NCBI RefSeq assembly: GCF_019468565.1
Contig: NZ_CP080521.1
Coordinates: forward strand, 7,192,001-7,256,000
DNA length: 64,000 nt
Direction of reading: 5' to 3'
DNA from: Pseudonocardia sp. DSM 110487
GTDB lineage: Bacteria > Actinomycetota > Actinomycetes > Mycobacteriales > Pseudonocardiaceae
Below the pieces are notes generated by a model, which was not told the origin of the DNA, made no database searches, and saw nothing but the letters and a program-made list of their open reading frames with translations. Made by a program: the position numbers and the translations under genes. Shown here one piece after another: positions 42,044 through 50,098 of this stretch. How positions within the stretch are numbered: position 1 is the first letter of the stretch; the number at the start of each line of letters is the position of its first letter.

Positions 42044-43459
42044 GTGTACGACTACGACCTGCTCGTGATCGGCTCCGGCCCGGGTGGCCAGAAGGCCGCG
42101 ATCGCGGGCGCGAAGCTGGGTAAGCGAGTCTGCGTCGCGGAGCGCCGGAACATGATGGGCGGCGTCTGCGTCAACACCGGCACGATCCCGTCCAAGACGC
42201 TGCGCGAGGCGGTGCTCTACCTCACCGGCTTCGCCCAGCGGGACATGTACGGGGCCAGCTACCGGGTCAAGAGCGAGATCACCATCGCCGACCTGCTGGC
42301 GCGCACGCAGCACGTGGTCGGCCGCGAGGTCGAGGTGATCCGCAACCAGCTGCTGCGCAACCACGTCGAGATCATCGGTGGCACCGCCCGTTTCGAGGAC
42401 GACCACACCGTCACCGTGGAGGGCGACGCGCGGGGCGACCGCAGCACCGTCACCGCCGCGAACATCGTGATCGCCACCGGCACGAAGCCGGCCCGTCCCA
42501 TCGAGGTCGAGTTCGACGACGAGCACGTGCTCGACTCCGACGCCGTGCTCAAGCTGCGGCGGGTGCCGGGAACGATGGTGGTGGTCGGCGCCGGGGTGAT
42601 CGGGATCGAGTACGCGTCGATGTTCGCCGCCCTCGGCACGCGCGTCACGGTGGTGGAGAAGCGGCCGGCGATGCTGGACTTCTGCGACCCGGAGGTCGTC
42701 GAGTCGTTGAAGTTCCACCTGCGGGACCAGTCCGTCACGTTCCGGTTCGGCGAGGAGGTCGCCAAGGTCGAGGTGACGCCGCGCGGCACCGTCACGAGCC
42801 TGGCCAGCGGCAAGCGGATCGCGGCCGACATGGTGATGTACTCGGCGGGCCGCCAGGGCGTGACCGAAGAGCTGGACCTGGAGAAGGCGGGCCTGGCCGC
42901 CGACAAGCGCGGCCGCATCACTGTGGACAAGCAGTACCGCACGGAGGTGCCGCACATCTTCGCCGTCGGCGACGTGATCGGCTTCCCCGCGCTCGCGGCC
43001 ACCAGCATGGACCAGGGCCGCCTCGCGGCATACCACGCGTTCGGCGAACCGGCCCGCGAGCTGCAGGAGCTGCAGCCCATCGGCATCTACACGGTGCCCG
43101 AGATCTCCTACTGCGGCCGCACTGAAGCCGAGCTGACGTCCGCGGCCGTGCCCTACGAGGTGGGGATGTCGCGCTACCGGGAGCTGGCGCGCGGCGCGAT
43201 CGTCGGCGACTCCTACGGCATGCTCAAGCTGCTCGTCTCCACCGTCGACCGGACGCTGCTGGGTGTGCACGTCTTCGGCACCGGCGCCACCGACCTCGTG
43301 CACATCGGGCAGGCGATCATGGGGTGCGGCGGCACCGTCGACTACCTCGTCGACACCGTGCTCAACTACCCGACGCTGTCGGAGGCGTACAAGGTGGCCG
43401 CCCTCGACGCGACGAACAAGATCCGCGCGCTCGAGATGTTCGGTAATGAATCGGCCTAA
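42044..43459 (+). CDS. sthA: Soluble pyridine nucleotide transhydrogenase
   Basis: 471 residues from GTG 42044, with GGGGAGGA nine bases upstream. It is a flavoprotein of the glutathione-reductase fold: FAD-binding LLVIGSGPGGQKAAIAGAKL, NAD(P)-binding VVVGAGVIGIEYASMFAALG, the second FAD motif HIFAVGDVIGFPALAATS, and a C-terminal dimerisation domain with GTVDYLVDTVLNYPTLSEAY. The redox-active disulfide region reads GGVCVNTGTIPSK, with Thr where the second Cys of true disulfide reductases would be, as expected for SthA. It moves hydride between NADPH and NAD to balance the pools. The ideR ... sthA order is shared with mycobacteria. Confidence 0.92.
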   Translation: MYDYDLLVIGSGPGGQKAAIAGAKLGKRVCVAERRNMMGGVCVNTGTIPSKTLREAVLYLTGFAQRDMYGASYRVKSEITIADLLARTQHVVGREVEVIRNQLLRNHVEIIGGTARFEDDHTVTVEGDARGDRSTVTAANIVIATGTKPARPIEVEFDDEHVLDSDAVLKLRRVPGTMVVVGAGVIGIEYASMFAALGTRVTVVEKRPAMLDFCDPEVVESLKFHLRDQSVTFRFGEEVAKVEVTPRGTVTSLASGKRIAADMVMYSAGRQGVTEELDLEKAGLAADKRGRITVDKQYRTEVPHIFAVGDVIGFPALAATSMDQGRLAAYHAFGEPARELQELQPIGIYTVPEISYCGRTEAELTSAAVPYEVGMSRYRELARGAIVGDSYGMLKLLVSTVDRTLLGVHVFGTGATDLVHIGQAIMGCGGTVDYLVDTVLNYPTLSEAYKVAALDATNKIRALEMFGNESA

Positions 43460-43486
43460 CGAATCGCGGGGCCTCCATCCTGGGGA

Positions 43487-43560
43487 CAGCGCGGCGATCA
43501 AGGCGAAATGGTCGCTAGATGATCTTGGATCGCGACCATTAGCCCTTGATCGCCGCGCTG
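43487..43560. repeat. Long hairpin after sthA
   Basis: Arms 43487-43515 and 43532-43560 (29 bp each) pair over a 16-base loop with one 3-base mismatch: CAGCGCGGCGATCAAGG, then a mismatch, then AATGGTCGC-type sequence. It begins 28 bp after the sthA stop, so it could terminate sthA transcription. Confidence 0.8.
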
Positions 43561-43569
43561 ACCTGCTGG

Positions 43570-43625
43570 TATCGGGTGCAGATGGTCGTTGTCGCGACCA
43601 TGGACAACCGATACTGCAGATCATG
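43570..43625 (+). repeat. Palindromic repeat unit, copy 1
   Basis: A diverged member of a three-copy family whose common features are ATCGGxTGC at the left, GTTGTCGC-type centre, CCATGxxCAACCGATAC and a terminal ATCATG. Confidence 0.55.
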
Positions 43626-43771
43626 CGGTCGGAGCAGCGGTCGCGGGCGGCTTGATCTGGCAACGGGCTCGGGGTGTCGACTTTCGCGCCGAACCGCTGA
43701 TCACCCGCTTTGGGCGCAGTGCGTTCCGCGGAACGCACCCCTGGGGGTGCGCCCGGGTGCCGGACGCTTTC

Positions 43772-43999
43772 GTGGGCGCGCCGTTCCCGGCACCGGGTAG
43801 CCCCCGGGCCTCACCCACCAGCCGAGGGCTGCCGGCGTAGCGATCCGGTTCACCTCGAGCCCGTCGCCTTCCGGGGTGGCTGGGTTGGGTGCACTACCGA
43901 ATCATGTGGTTGCTCGGGCGGCCGTCCCCGACGCGGAGGCACGCCCGTTCCCGACGAGACCGCCGCGGTCTGGGTGCTACACATCTGGCTGTGGTCCCG
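43772..43999 (+). repeat. Inverted repeat arm A (~228 bp)
   Basis: Matches the reverse complement of 44204-44428. The best-conserved part (about 43872-43999) contains shared blocks such as GGGGTGGCTGGGTTGGGTGC, GGGCGGCCGTCCCCGACGCG and GGCTGTGGTCCCG; the outer ends share GTGGGCGCGCCGTTCCCGGC. By eye the inner 128 bp are about four-fifths identical. Confidence 0.75.
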
Positions 44000-44203
44000 T
44001 CGTCGCCCTTGGCCACGCCTGGAATCTGGGGTGTGATCAGCGGAATCGGGACATGGCCTGCACCCCTGCAGCTGGTGTTCTGACCGGGGAGGCCCTCTGC
44101 CGTTGGTGTCCCGGTCCTGCTGATCATGGACCTGAGCGTGGGGCCCTTCCCCCTGGGGTGGTCTGGCCGTGATCATCCAGGAGTAGGGCTGGGTGCGGAG
44201 GGT

Positions 44204-44428
44204 CGGGACCACAGCCAGTCACGTGGCACCCAGCAGCAACAGTCTCGTCGCAAACAGGCGTGCCCCCGCGTCGGGGACGGCCGCCCACGCAACCCCAGGG
44301 GACGGTAGTGCACCCAACCCAGCCACCCCCGCAAGGCGAAGAGGTCGAGGCGAACCGGCGAAACCACACGCGAAGCCCGGATCACGAGGCGGGTACCGGG
44401 CGACCCGGGCCGGGAACGGCGCGCCCAC
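44204..44428 (-). repeat. Inverted repeat arm B (~225 bp)
   Basis: The counterpart of arm A on the opposite strand. The pair encloses 44000-44203, in which I see no gene or recognisable motif apart from a TGATCA near each side. Confidence 0.75.
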
Positions 44429-44514
44429 CGGCAGCTGCTCGACCAGACCGACCCGATGGACCGACACGATCGCGCCCCTACCGCCAGGCGATCGGCGGCG
44501 GGCAAGATCCGAAC

Positions 44515-44571
44515 TATCGGTTGCCCACGGCTGCCCCCACAACCATGAGCACCCGAAACTCCGGATCATGG
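44515..44571 (+). repeat. Palindromic repeat unit, copy 2
   Basis: Second member of the family, 16 bp before copy 3: TATCGGTTGCCCACGG, then CACAACCATGAGCACCCG, ending ATCATGG. Confidence 0.65.
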
Positions 44572-44587
44572 ACGCGAAGATCGCAAG

Positions 44588-44644
44588 TAGCGGTTGCTCA
44601 TGGTTGTCGCCACAGCCATGAGCAACCGATACGTCGGATCATGG
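44588..44644 (+). repeat. Palindromic repeat unit, copy 3
   Basis: The most symmetrical member: GGTTGCTCATGG and CCATGAGCAACC form a perfect 12-bp stem around TTGTCGCCACAG, followed by GATACGTCGGATCATGG. Confidence 0.75.
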
Positions 44645-44899
44645 GCGCGGCCACCGCCGAACGGGCCCCGGCGCAGCGCCGAACACCCACGATCGCGCGG
44701 ACAGCACACCCGGCGGTCACAACAGCGCTGGTGTGCTTCTCGGCGTGCACGCAGGCCTCGGGAGGGCGCAAGATCCGGAGTCCGGTCGACCGCGCGCAAC
44801 CGGAACGCGAGCGGCGGCGCACTCGCCCACGTCCGCGCTCGCCAGAGGAACGGTCACGAATTCCGGCTGTGGTCCAGGCCTGAGGTCGGGCACGATCAG

Positions 44900-45808
44900 G
44901 TGGTGGTGGTCGCAGCGGTGCTGGCACTGGTCACGAGCATCGCCTACGGCTCGAGCGATCTCGTGGCCGGGATCGCGGCCCGTCGCGCCCGTCCGATCGC
45001 GATCGCATTGTGGGGCCACGTGGCGGGAACGCTGGTCGTCGGCACCATCGCGTGGTCGGTGGCGGGCCGGCCGCCGCTGAGCGGTCTGGTGTTCGGGCTG
45101 CTCGGGGGTGCTGTCGCGGCGGTCGGGCTGGTGTTGTTCTACGGGGCGATGGCGCGCGGGTCGGTGTCGGTGGTGGCGCCGCTGGCCGCATCCGGGGCGG
45201 TGGTCCCGGTCGCGGTGGGCGTGGCCAGGGGCGAGGTACCGGGCGTGCTCGGGTGGGTGGGCCTCGCCGTGGCGGTGCTCGGCGTGCTGGTGCTCGCGAC
45301 CGCGATGGGCCCGCAGACCGCGGAGCCGAACCCACCCTGCGCCGGCGCCCGTCCCGGCTGCCCTGACGAGGGCGCGGCCCGGTCACCCCGGCTCCCGCCG
45401 CCGCTGGCCGCCCTGCTCGCGGCCGGAGCGTTCGGATCGGCGTTCGTGCTGATCGACGCGGGTGGGTCCGGCGCGACGTCACCGCTCTGGGTCGCGGCCG
45501 GGCTGCAGACCGGCGGACTGGTCGGCCTGCTGCCGATCGCTCTCGCCGGTCCGCTGGCGCGGTTGGCCGTGCCCCGTGCGGGACTGCCCGTGTTGCTCGT
45601 CGCCGGGCTGCTGGCCGCGGCGGGCGACGCCGTGCTGGCGATCGCGTTCACCCTCGGAGACATCTCCGTCGTCAGCGTGCTGGCCTCGCTGGACTCCGCG
45701 GTGAGCGTCCTGCTCGCGCGAATGGTCCTGCGCGAACGGCTCTCGCTGCGGCAGGCCGGTGCCGTGCTCGCCGTCCTCACCGGTGCAGTGCTGCTCGCCG
45801 CCACCTGA
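44900..45808 (+). CDS. EamA/DMT family transporter
   Basis: A 302-residue protein; the first of three consecutive GTGs is taken as the start (44900, 44903 or 44906). It contains two EamA repeats with about ten membrane spans in all. The first repeat includes IAYGSSDLVAGIAARR and VLFYGAMARGSVSVVAPLAA; the second includes FTLGDISVVSVLASLDSAVS and LLARMVLRERLSLRQAGAVL. A proline/alanine-rich hydrophilic linker lies in the middle (about residues 137-170). These proteins export or exchange small metabolites; the substrate is unknown. It is convergent with the M23 peptidase gene, 16 bp apart. Confidence 0.85.
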   Translation: MVVVAAVLALVTSIAYGSSDLVAGIAARRARPIAIALWGHVAGTLVVGTIAWSVAGRPPLSGLVFGLLGGAVAAVGLVLFYGAMARGSVSVVAPLAASGAVVPVAVGVARGEVPGVLGWVGLAVAVLGVLVLATAMGPQTAEPNPPCAGARPGCPDEGAARSPRLPPPLAALLAAGAFGSAFVLIDAGGSGATSPLWVAAGLQTGGLVGLLPIALAGPLARLAVPRAGLPVLLVAGLLAAAGDAVLAIAFTLGDISVVSVLASLDSAVSVLLARMVLRERLSLRQAGAVLAVLTGAVLLAAT

Positions 45809-45824
45809 GGCACGATCTCGGAGC

Positions 45825-46754
45825 TCAGTAGCCGACCCTGTGCTCGTCGAGCCACGGGCGCGGGTTGATCTTCTTGCCGCCGGGCGTGGTGACCTCGATG
45901 TGCAGGTGCGGGCCGGTGGAGCGGCCGCGGTTGCCCACCTCGGCGATCACCTCGCCCGCCGCCACCTCCTGGCCCATGCGGACCAGGGAGCGGTTGATGT
46001 GGCCGTACGTGGTGACGGTGCCGTCGTTGTGGCGCACCTGCACCCACATGCCGAAGCCGCTCGCTGGGCCGGACTCGATCACGGTGCCGGCGAGCGGGAC
46101 GCGGATCGGGGTGCCGATCGGGGCGGCGACGTCGAGGCCCTCGTGGGCCCGGCCCCAGCGGGAGCCGAACCCCGAGGTCACGCGTCCGGCGACCATCTGC
46201 ACGGCGCTGCCCGCCGACGCGCGAGCGGCCTCCTCGGCAGCGCGGGCCGCCTCCGCCGCCTTGGCCGCCTCCTCGGCGGCACGAGCCGCCTCGGCCGCAC
46301 GAGCCGCCTCGGCCTCGGCGGCGGCCCGCTGCAAGTCGGCCGCCTTGACCAGCGACGCGGCATCGGCCACGGGGACATCGACCGGCAGATCGGCCGTGAC
46401 TTCGGGAACCACCGGCGCGAACGCAACCGACGCCGCGTCGGTGACGTCGAAGGTCTCAGCGGGTCCGGACGCCGGTTCAACCGCGGGCGCGGCGCCGAAG
46501 AGCTCCTCGACGGCCACGCGCAGGGCGGCGCCGTCCGCGGCGGCGGGAAGGGTCTGGGCGAGGGCGTGCTGCGCCGAGGCCGCGAGCGCTCCGCCTGCCA
46601 CGACGGTGGCGACGAACCGGGCGGGCAGCGACGAGGTCAGCTGCTGGACGGGTGTCGACCGGTGGGCACCACCGGCCCCCGCTGCCGCCAGTGCGGCGGA
46701 CAGCGGGAGCCCGAGGTGCGCGTGCCGGCTCTGGGGGGAGCGGTGCCGAGCCAC
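45825..46754 (-). CDS. Secreted M23 family metallopeptidase (peptidoglycan endopeptidase)
   Basis: 309 residues from GTG 46754 after GGAAGGAAAGG. An Arg/His-rich N-terminus is followed by a hydrophobic export segment (around residues 45-67, ending AQHALAQ). A low-complexity alpha-helical stretch of EAARAAE repeats (about 140-180) then leads to the LytM domain: SGFGSRWGRAHEGLDVAAP with zinc ligands His and Asp, then TYGHINRSL and GPHLHIEV with the H-x-H pair. All active-site residues of a working endopeptidase are present. It probably cleaves cell-wall cross-bridges during growth or division. The Ala-rich helix may act as a spacer. Confidence 0.9.
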   Translation of the reverse strand: MARHRSPQSRHAHLGLPLSAALAAAGAGGAHRSTPVQQLTSSLPARFVATVVAGGALAASAQHALAQTLPAAADGAALRVAVEELFGAAPAVEPASGPAETFDVTDAASVAFAPVVPEVTADLPVDVPVADAASLVKAADLQRAAAEAEAARAAEAARAAEEAAKAAEAARAAEEAARASAGSAVQMVAGRVTSGFGSRWGRAHEGLDVAAPIGTPIRVPLAGTVIESGPASGFGMWVQVRHNDGTVTTYGHINRSLVRMGQEVAAGEVIAEVGNRGRSTGPHLHIEVTTPGGKKINPRPWLDEHRVGY

Positions 46755-46881
46755 GAACCTTTCCTTCCGGATCTGGTAGCGACTCGGCCGGACGTCCCGC
46801 TCGGGGGTGCGGGCGGACCGCCGGGGGGCGGTGCGGTCCGTGTCCGGTTTTCGTGACCGGGTCGTTATCGATCCGCGAGCA

Positions 46882-46909
46882 ACGTTAACGGCCGACCGGC
46901 GTTGAACAA
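46882..46909 (-). promoter_or_regulatory. Candidate promoter of the M23 peptidase gene
   Basis: On the minus strand, TTGTTC (46909-46904) and TAACGT (46887-46882) are separated by 16 bp, about 128 bp before the GTG. The leader would be long for this genome. Confidence 0.35.
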
Positions 46910-47105
46910 CGCGTCCGGCCGCGAGCTGAGGCCGTCGGCGCGAGCCGCGCGACGAGCGGCTGAGCCCCGCAACCCCCGATGACAGGGTCTGCCGTTCACC
47001 GCATGGTCACGTCCTGTCCCCCGCCGACGGGCGTCCAGAGCAGCGGTGGAAGGACGTCGGCGGCCGCCGGTACCGACGAACGGGGGATCCTCACCCGTCG
47101 ATCAC

Positions 47106-47135
47106 CGCAGTTGCCGCGACGGGCGGCAACCTGCG
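47106..47135. promoter_or_regulatory. Hairpin upstream of the coiled-coil gene
   Basis: CGCAG-TTGCCGC pairs with GCGGCAACCTGCG (one bulged base) around a GACGG loop, 100 bp before the ATG at 47236. It could be a leader hairpin or a terminator for antisense transcripts. Confidence 0.4.
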
Positions 47136-47235
47136 AATGATCAGGATCGACGGGAGGCGCATCCGTCAAGCGGGCCGAACCCGATCACCCGACCGATGTC
47201 CCCACCCCCGCCATCCGGGTACGGTTGGACCGCCG

Positions 47236-48447
47236 ATGCGCGAGGGGAGCGAGGTGTTCCGCAGGTCAGACCGTGGAGGCGAACTCCCCGACGAGCGTGT
47301 CCTCGCCGCGCGCAACGCGGCCACCCAGGCCTTCCTCGCCCTCGACGACGAGCAGCGCGCCGTCGCCGACGCCGTGCGGGTGGCCGTCGACATGAGCGGG
47401 CGGACGCGGCTCGGGCAGGAGTGGGCGGAGATCGCCGCCGTGGGCGACGCCGCCACCAGCGCCTATCTCACTGCCACGCAGGAGCATCCGCTCGACGGCA
47501 GCCGCCCCACCCGCGGCGCCCGCGACGCCGACGAGAAGGCGCTGCGGGAGATCGAACGGGCCCGCGAGGCGATCCGCAGGTTCCGGGCCACCCACGGGCG
47601 CAGCCTCGACGAGGCCGAGTTCGCGGTGAAGAACCTGCCGCGCACCCTCGAACAGGCGCGCACCGCGCTCGCCACCGCGCGCACCGCCGTGCAGAACGCC
47701 GCCGCGGCGGGCATGCGATCGCGGCGGGCCGAGGAGCGGCTCGCCGAGGCCGAGCGGAGCGGCGCGGGGATGGACGGGCCGGGCGCCGGGCTGCAGGAGC
47801 GCATGCGCGCGGCGCAGCGCACGCTCGAACTCGCCCGGTCGGCCGCGTCGCTCGCTGCGGAGGCGCCCCGCGCCGCGCAGCAGGTGAGGTCGGCGCTGAC
47901 CAGCATCGCCACCCGGCGGCAGGCCGCGGAGACAAAGGCCGGCCGGATCGCACCGTCACTCTCGGCGCTGCTGAGGGAGTTCTCCGAACCCTGCTCCCGG
48001 GACCTGACGGGCGCCGAGGCGCTCTCTCGTGCGGCCATCGCCGACGCCGAGCGGGCCCACGCCGAGGCCGGTCGCCGTGCCGAGGCAGGCGACTGGGACG
48101 AGGCGGCCGACCAGGTCACGGCCGCCCGCTCGGCACTCGCCCGTGCCGAGGAGCGGCACGACGCGGTGGTCGACCGGCTCGCCGCGCTGCGCGACGTCAG
48201 GGCCGATCCGGCACGGTACGCGGCCGACGTCCGCTTCGTGGTGCGCGACGCACAACGGCTCGTCGTCGACCGCGGCCTCGTCCGGCAGTTCGGACCGATC
48301 CTCGACGCGCAGGCCGTGCGGCTCGACAACGCCCAGAAGCGGCTGACCGGCGCGCACCCCGACTACTGGCTCTACCTCACCGAGCTGCGCGCCATCCGGG
48401 AGCGGGTGCGCGATGTCGTCGCGCAGGTGCGCCGCTCCGCGCAGTAG
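47236..48447 (+). CDS. Alpha-helical coiled-coil protein of unknown function
   Basis: 403 residues from ATG 47236. An in-frame ATG at 47137 would add a Pro/Arg-rich tail with no coding character, so it is not used. The composition is dominated by Ala, Arg and Glu, with long helical stretches: ALREIERAREAIRRFRATHG, RTLEQARTALATARTAVQNA, AAQRTLELARSAASLAAEAP and HAEAGRRAEAGDWDEAADQV. No Pro or Gly breaks the central 200 residues for long, so an extended coiled coil is expected. There is no signal peptide or membrane span, and I recognise no family. It is convergent with a small membrane protein gene, 13 bp apart. Confidence 0.75.
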   Translation: MREGSEVFRRSDRGGELPDERVLAARNAATQAFLALDDEQRAVADAVRVAVDMSGRTRLGQEWAEIAAVGDAATSAYLTATQEHPLDGSRPTRGARDADEKALREIERAREAIRRFRATHGRSLDEAEFAVKNLPRTLEQARTALATARTAVQNAAAAGMRSRRAEERLAEAERSGAGMDGPGAGLQERMRAAQRTLELARSAASLAAEAPRAAQQVRSALTSIATRRQAAETKAGRIAPSLSALLREFSEPCSRDLTGAEALSRAAIADAERAHAEAGRRAEAGDWDEAADQVTAARSALARAEERHDAVVDRLAALRDVRADPARYAADVRFVVRDAQRLVVDRGLVRQFGPILDAQAVRLDNAQKRLTGAHPDYWLYLTELRAIRERVRDVVAQVRRSAQ

Positions 48448-48460
48448 GACCCCGACTCGC

Positions 48461-48835
48461 TCAGCGGCCGGCGGCCGCCAGTTGCACGGGCGGCTTCACG
48501 AGGGAACCGATCGCCGCGGCAATACCCACCGCCAGTGCGATCATCTGCACCCACTTCCCCACCGTGACCAGGGCGTTCTGGCTTCCGAACATGTTGGCCA
48601 CATCGCCGACGACGACGAACCCCACGAGGATGAACCCGCCGCACACCAGCGAGATCACCGGCGCCCAGCGCATCGGCAGCAGGGCGGCGAGGCCCGCTGC
48701 CACGAGGATCAGCATCCCCGGCGGGACGACGGGGTACTCCCAGCCGCCGACGATCTGGATCGGGATCCCGATCGCCGAGATCAGCAGACTGACGAGGACC
48801 GCGCGCCGCGGGCGGTCGGCGAGGATCCGGAACAT
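48461..48835 (-). CDS. Small four-span membrane protein of unknown function
   Basis: 124 residues from ATG 48835 with GGGGG upstream. Hydrophobic segments: AVLVSLLISAIGIPIQIVGG, VPPGMLILVAAGLAALLPM, VISLVCGGFILVGFVVVGDV and WVQMIALAVGIAAAIGSLV. No charged or catalytic residues are conserved enough to suggest a job. It is divergent from the NarL-type two-component pair, with an 18-bp symmetrical element in the 168-bp gap, so it may be a target of that regulator. Confidence 0.7.
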   Translation of the reverse strand: MFRILADRPRRAVLVSLLISAIGIPIQIVGGWEYPVVPPGMLILVAAGLAALLPMRWAPVISLVCGGFILVGFVVVGDVANMFGSQNALVTVGKWVQMIALAVGIAAAIGSLVKPPVQLAAAGR

Positions 48836-48933
48836 GGCTACCCCCAAGGCTCGTGCAGCCCACTCCCTGTGAGCCGTCGCCGACGCTAGGGACGGGGGCG
48901 GCCGGGCACGTCCGCCCGGGAGCGGCACCCGCG

Positions 48934-48951
48934 CTACGCAGATCCGCGTAG
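48934..48951. promoter_or_regulatory. Candidate operator CTACGC-N6-GCGTAG
   Basis: A perfect 6-bp inverted repeat with a 6-base spacer, in the divergent region between a small membrane protein gene and a sensor kinase; a half-site-like GTAGATCCGC follows immediately. It could bind the NarL-type regulator encoded downstream. Confidence 0.4.
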
Positions 48952-49003
48952 ATCCGCTTCGGCGAGGTCCACGGCGCGCGACCCGGCAGTAGCCTCACCG
49001 ATC

Positions 49004-50098
49004 GTGATCGGTGGGAACGGGCGCCTCGCCGCCATAGCGGCGGTGCTCGCCGTCGTGGCGCTGGCCGGCACCGCGTTCGTCGCCCGCTTCCAGCCGCAGG
49101 CCGTGTTCGACGCGCGAGGGGTCGTCGGGATCCTCGTCGCGGCGGCCGCGTGGAGCCGGCACCGGCAGGCGCCCGCCACCGCGGCGGCCGCCGTCGTCGT
49201 CACCGTCGTCGGCTACGTGCTCGCGGGTCAGCCGTACGGCCCGATCCTGCTCTTCGTCGTGCTCGCCAGCTTCGCCCTCGCCCGCCTGCGCCATGCCCGG
49301 ACGGCCGTGCCGGTCTGCGTCGGGGCCTGCTGTGCGCTTGCCGCGGCGTTGTGGACCCGGCTCGACACACAGCCCTCCCATGTGGTCGCGACACTCCTGC
49401 TGGCGTGGCCGGTCATCTTCGTGGCCGTTCCCGCGCTGGCCGGAGCGCTGGTGCGGACCCGGGCCGATGCGATGGAACGCGAGCGCGCCGCGCTGATCGC
49501 GCGGGGTGCCGACGAGGAGCGCCTGCGGGTGGCGCGCGAGGTGCACGACATCGCGGGACACGGGTTCGCGGTGGTCGCGATGCAGGCGGGTGTGGCGCTC
49601 ACCGTGTTCGACGAGCAGCCCGCACAGGCCCGGGTGTCCCTCGAAGCGATCCGGTCGGCCAGCGAGCACGCGCTGCACGAGCTGCAGGCCACGCTCGACA
49701 CGCTGCACGCCGGTGCGTCGACCGCCCGGGACGTCCCGGATCTCGTCGAACGCGTGCGGGCAGGCGGGCTGCCGGTCGCGCTCACCGTCACCGGTGCCCC
49801 CGGCGCGCTCGGCGAGCGCGAATCCGCCACCGTCTACCGGCTGGTGCAGGAAGCGCTCACCAACGTGCTGCGCCATGCCGGGCCGACGGCGGCGGCGGAG
49901 GTGGACGTCGACTACGGCGAGCGCGATGTCTCGGTCGCCGTGCGCGACACCGGCGCGGGCGGTGCGGCTGAGCCGGGTCGCGGGCTGCGCGGCCTGCAGC
50001 AACGCGTCGAGGAGCTGCGGGGCACGTTCGCCGCGCGGGAGCGGCCGACCGGCGGCTACGAGGTGGCGGCCACGTTCCCGCACGGGGGAGCACGATGA
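49004..50098 (+). CDS. Two-component sensor histidine kinase (NarL-partner, HisKA_3)
   Basis: 364 residues with GTG start. About five membrane spans occupy residues 8-150 and leave little extracytoplasmic domain, so it may sense membrane state as DesK-like kinases do. The HisKA_3 dimerisation and phosphoacceptor segment is EERLRVAREVHDIAGHGFAV, with His in REVHD. The HATPase domain has the N-box QEALTNVLRHA and the G-box DTGAGG ... RGLRGLQQRVEELRG. The stop overlaps the regulator ATG (ATGA), so the pair is translationally coupled. Confidence 0.9.
   Translation: MIGGNGRLAAIAAVLAVVALAGTAFVARFQPQAVFDARGVVGILVAAAAWSRHRQAPATAAAAVVVTVVGYVLAGQPYGPILLFVVLASFALARLRHARTAVPVCVGACCALAAALWTRLDTQPSHVVATLLLAWPVIFVAVPALAGALVRTRADAMERERAALIARGADEERLRVAREVHDIAGHGFAVVAMQAGVALTVFDEQPAQARVSLEAIRSASEHALHELQATLDTLHAGASTARDVPDLVERVRAGGLPVALTVTGAPGALGERESATVYRLVQEALTNVLRHAGPTAAAEVDVDYGERDVSVAVRDTGAGGAAEPGRGLRGLQQRVEELRGTFAARERPTGGYEVAATFPHGGAR

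Larger units (their letters stand above)
43460..44899. other. Repeat-rich gene-free region
   Basis: About 1.4 kb between sthA and the EamA transporter without a convincing gene. Several frames of 60-140 codons are open, but they lack coding character and their similarity to each other comes from DNA repeats. The region holds one 29-bp-stem hairpin, three copies of a ~57-bp palindromic unit and a pair of ~225-bp inverted repeats facing each other across a ~200-bp core. Confidence 0.7.
46755..47235. other. Divergent promoter region between the M23 peptidase and coiled-coil genes
   Basis: 481 bp without a convincing gene. It contains a candidate promoter for the peptidase, a CG-rich hairpin near the right end, and a GACAGG...CCTGTC symmetry around 46981-47018. 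I looked for a cyclic-di-AMP riboswitch, which controls some actinomycete cell-wall hydrolases, and did not recognise one. Confidence 0.5.

Noticed and set aside
43710..44369. Open frames encoding similar GGWVGCTT ... GGRPRRGGTPV peptides on both strands
   Set aside because: The similarity follows from the inverted DNA repeat. There is no ribosome-binding site, no codon bias and no domain, so these are not annotated as genes.
46755..47235. A possible cyclic-di-AMP riboswitch upstream of the M23 peptidase
   Set aside because: The conserved helices and motifs of that riboswitch class could not be found on the minus strand.
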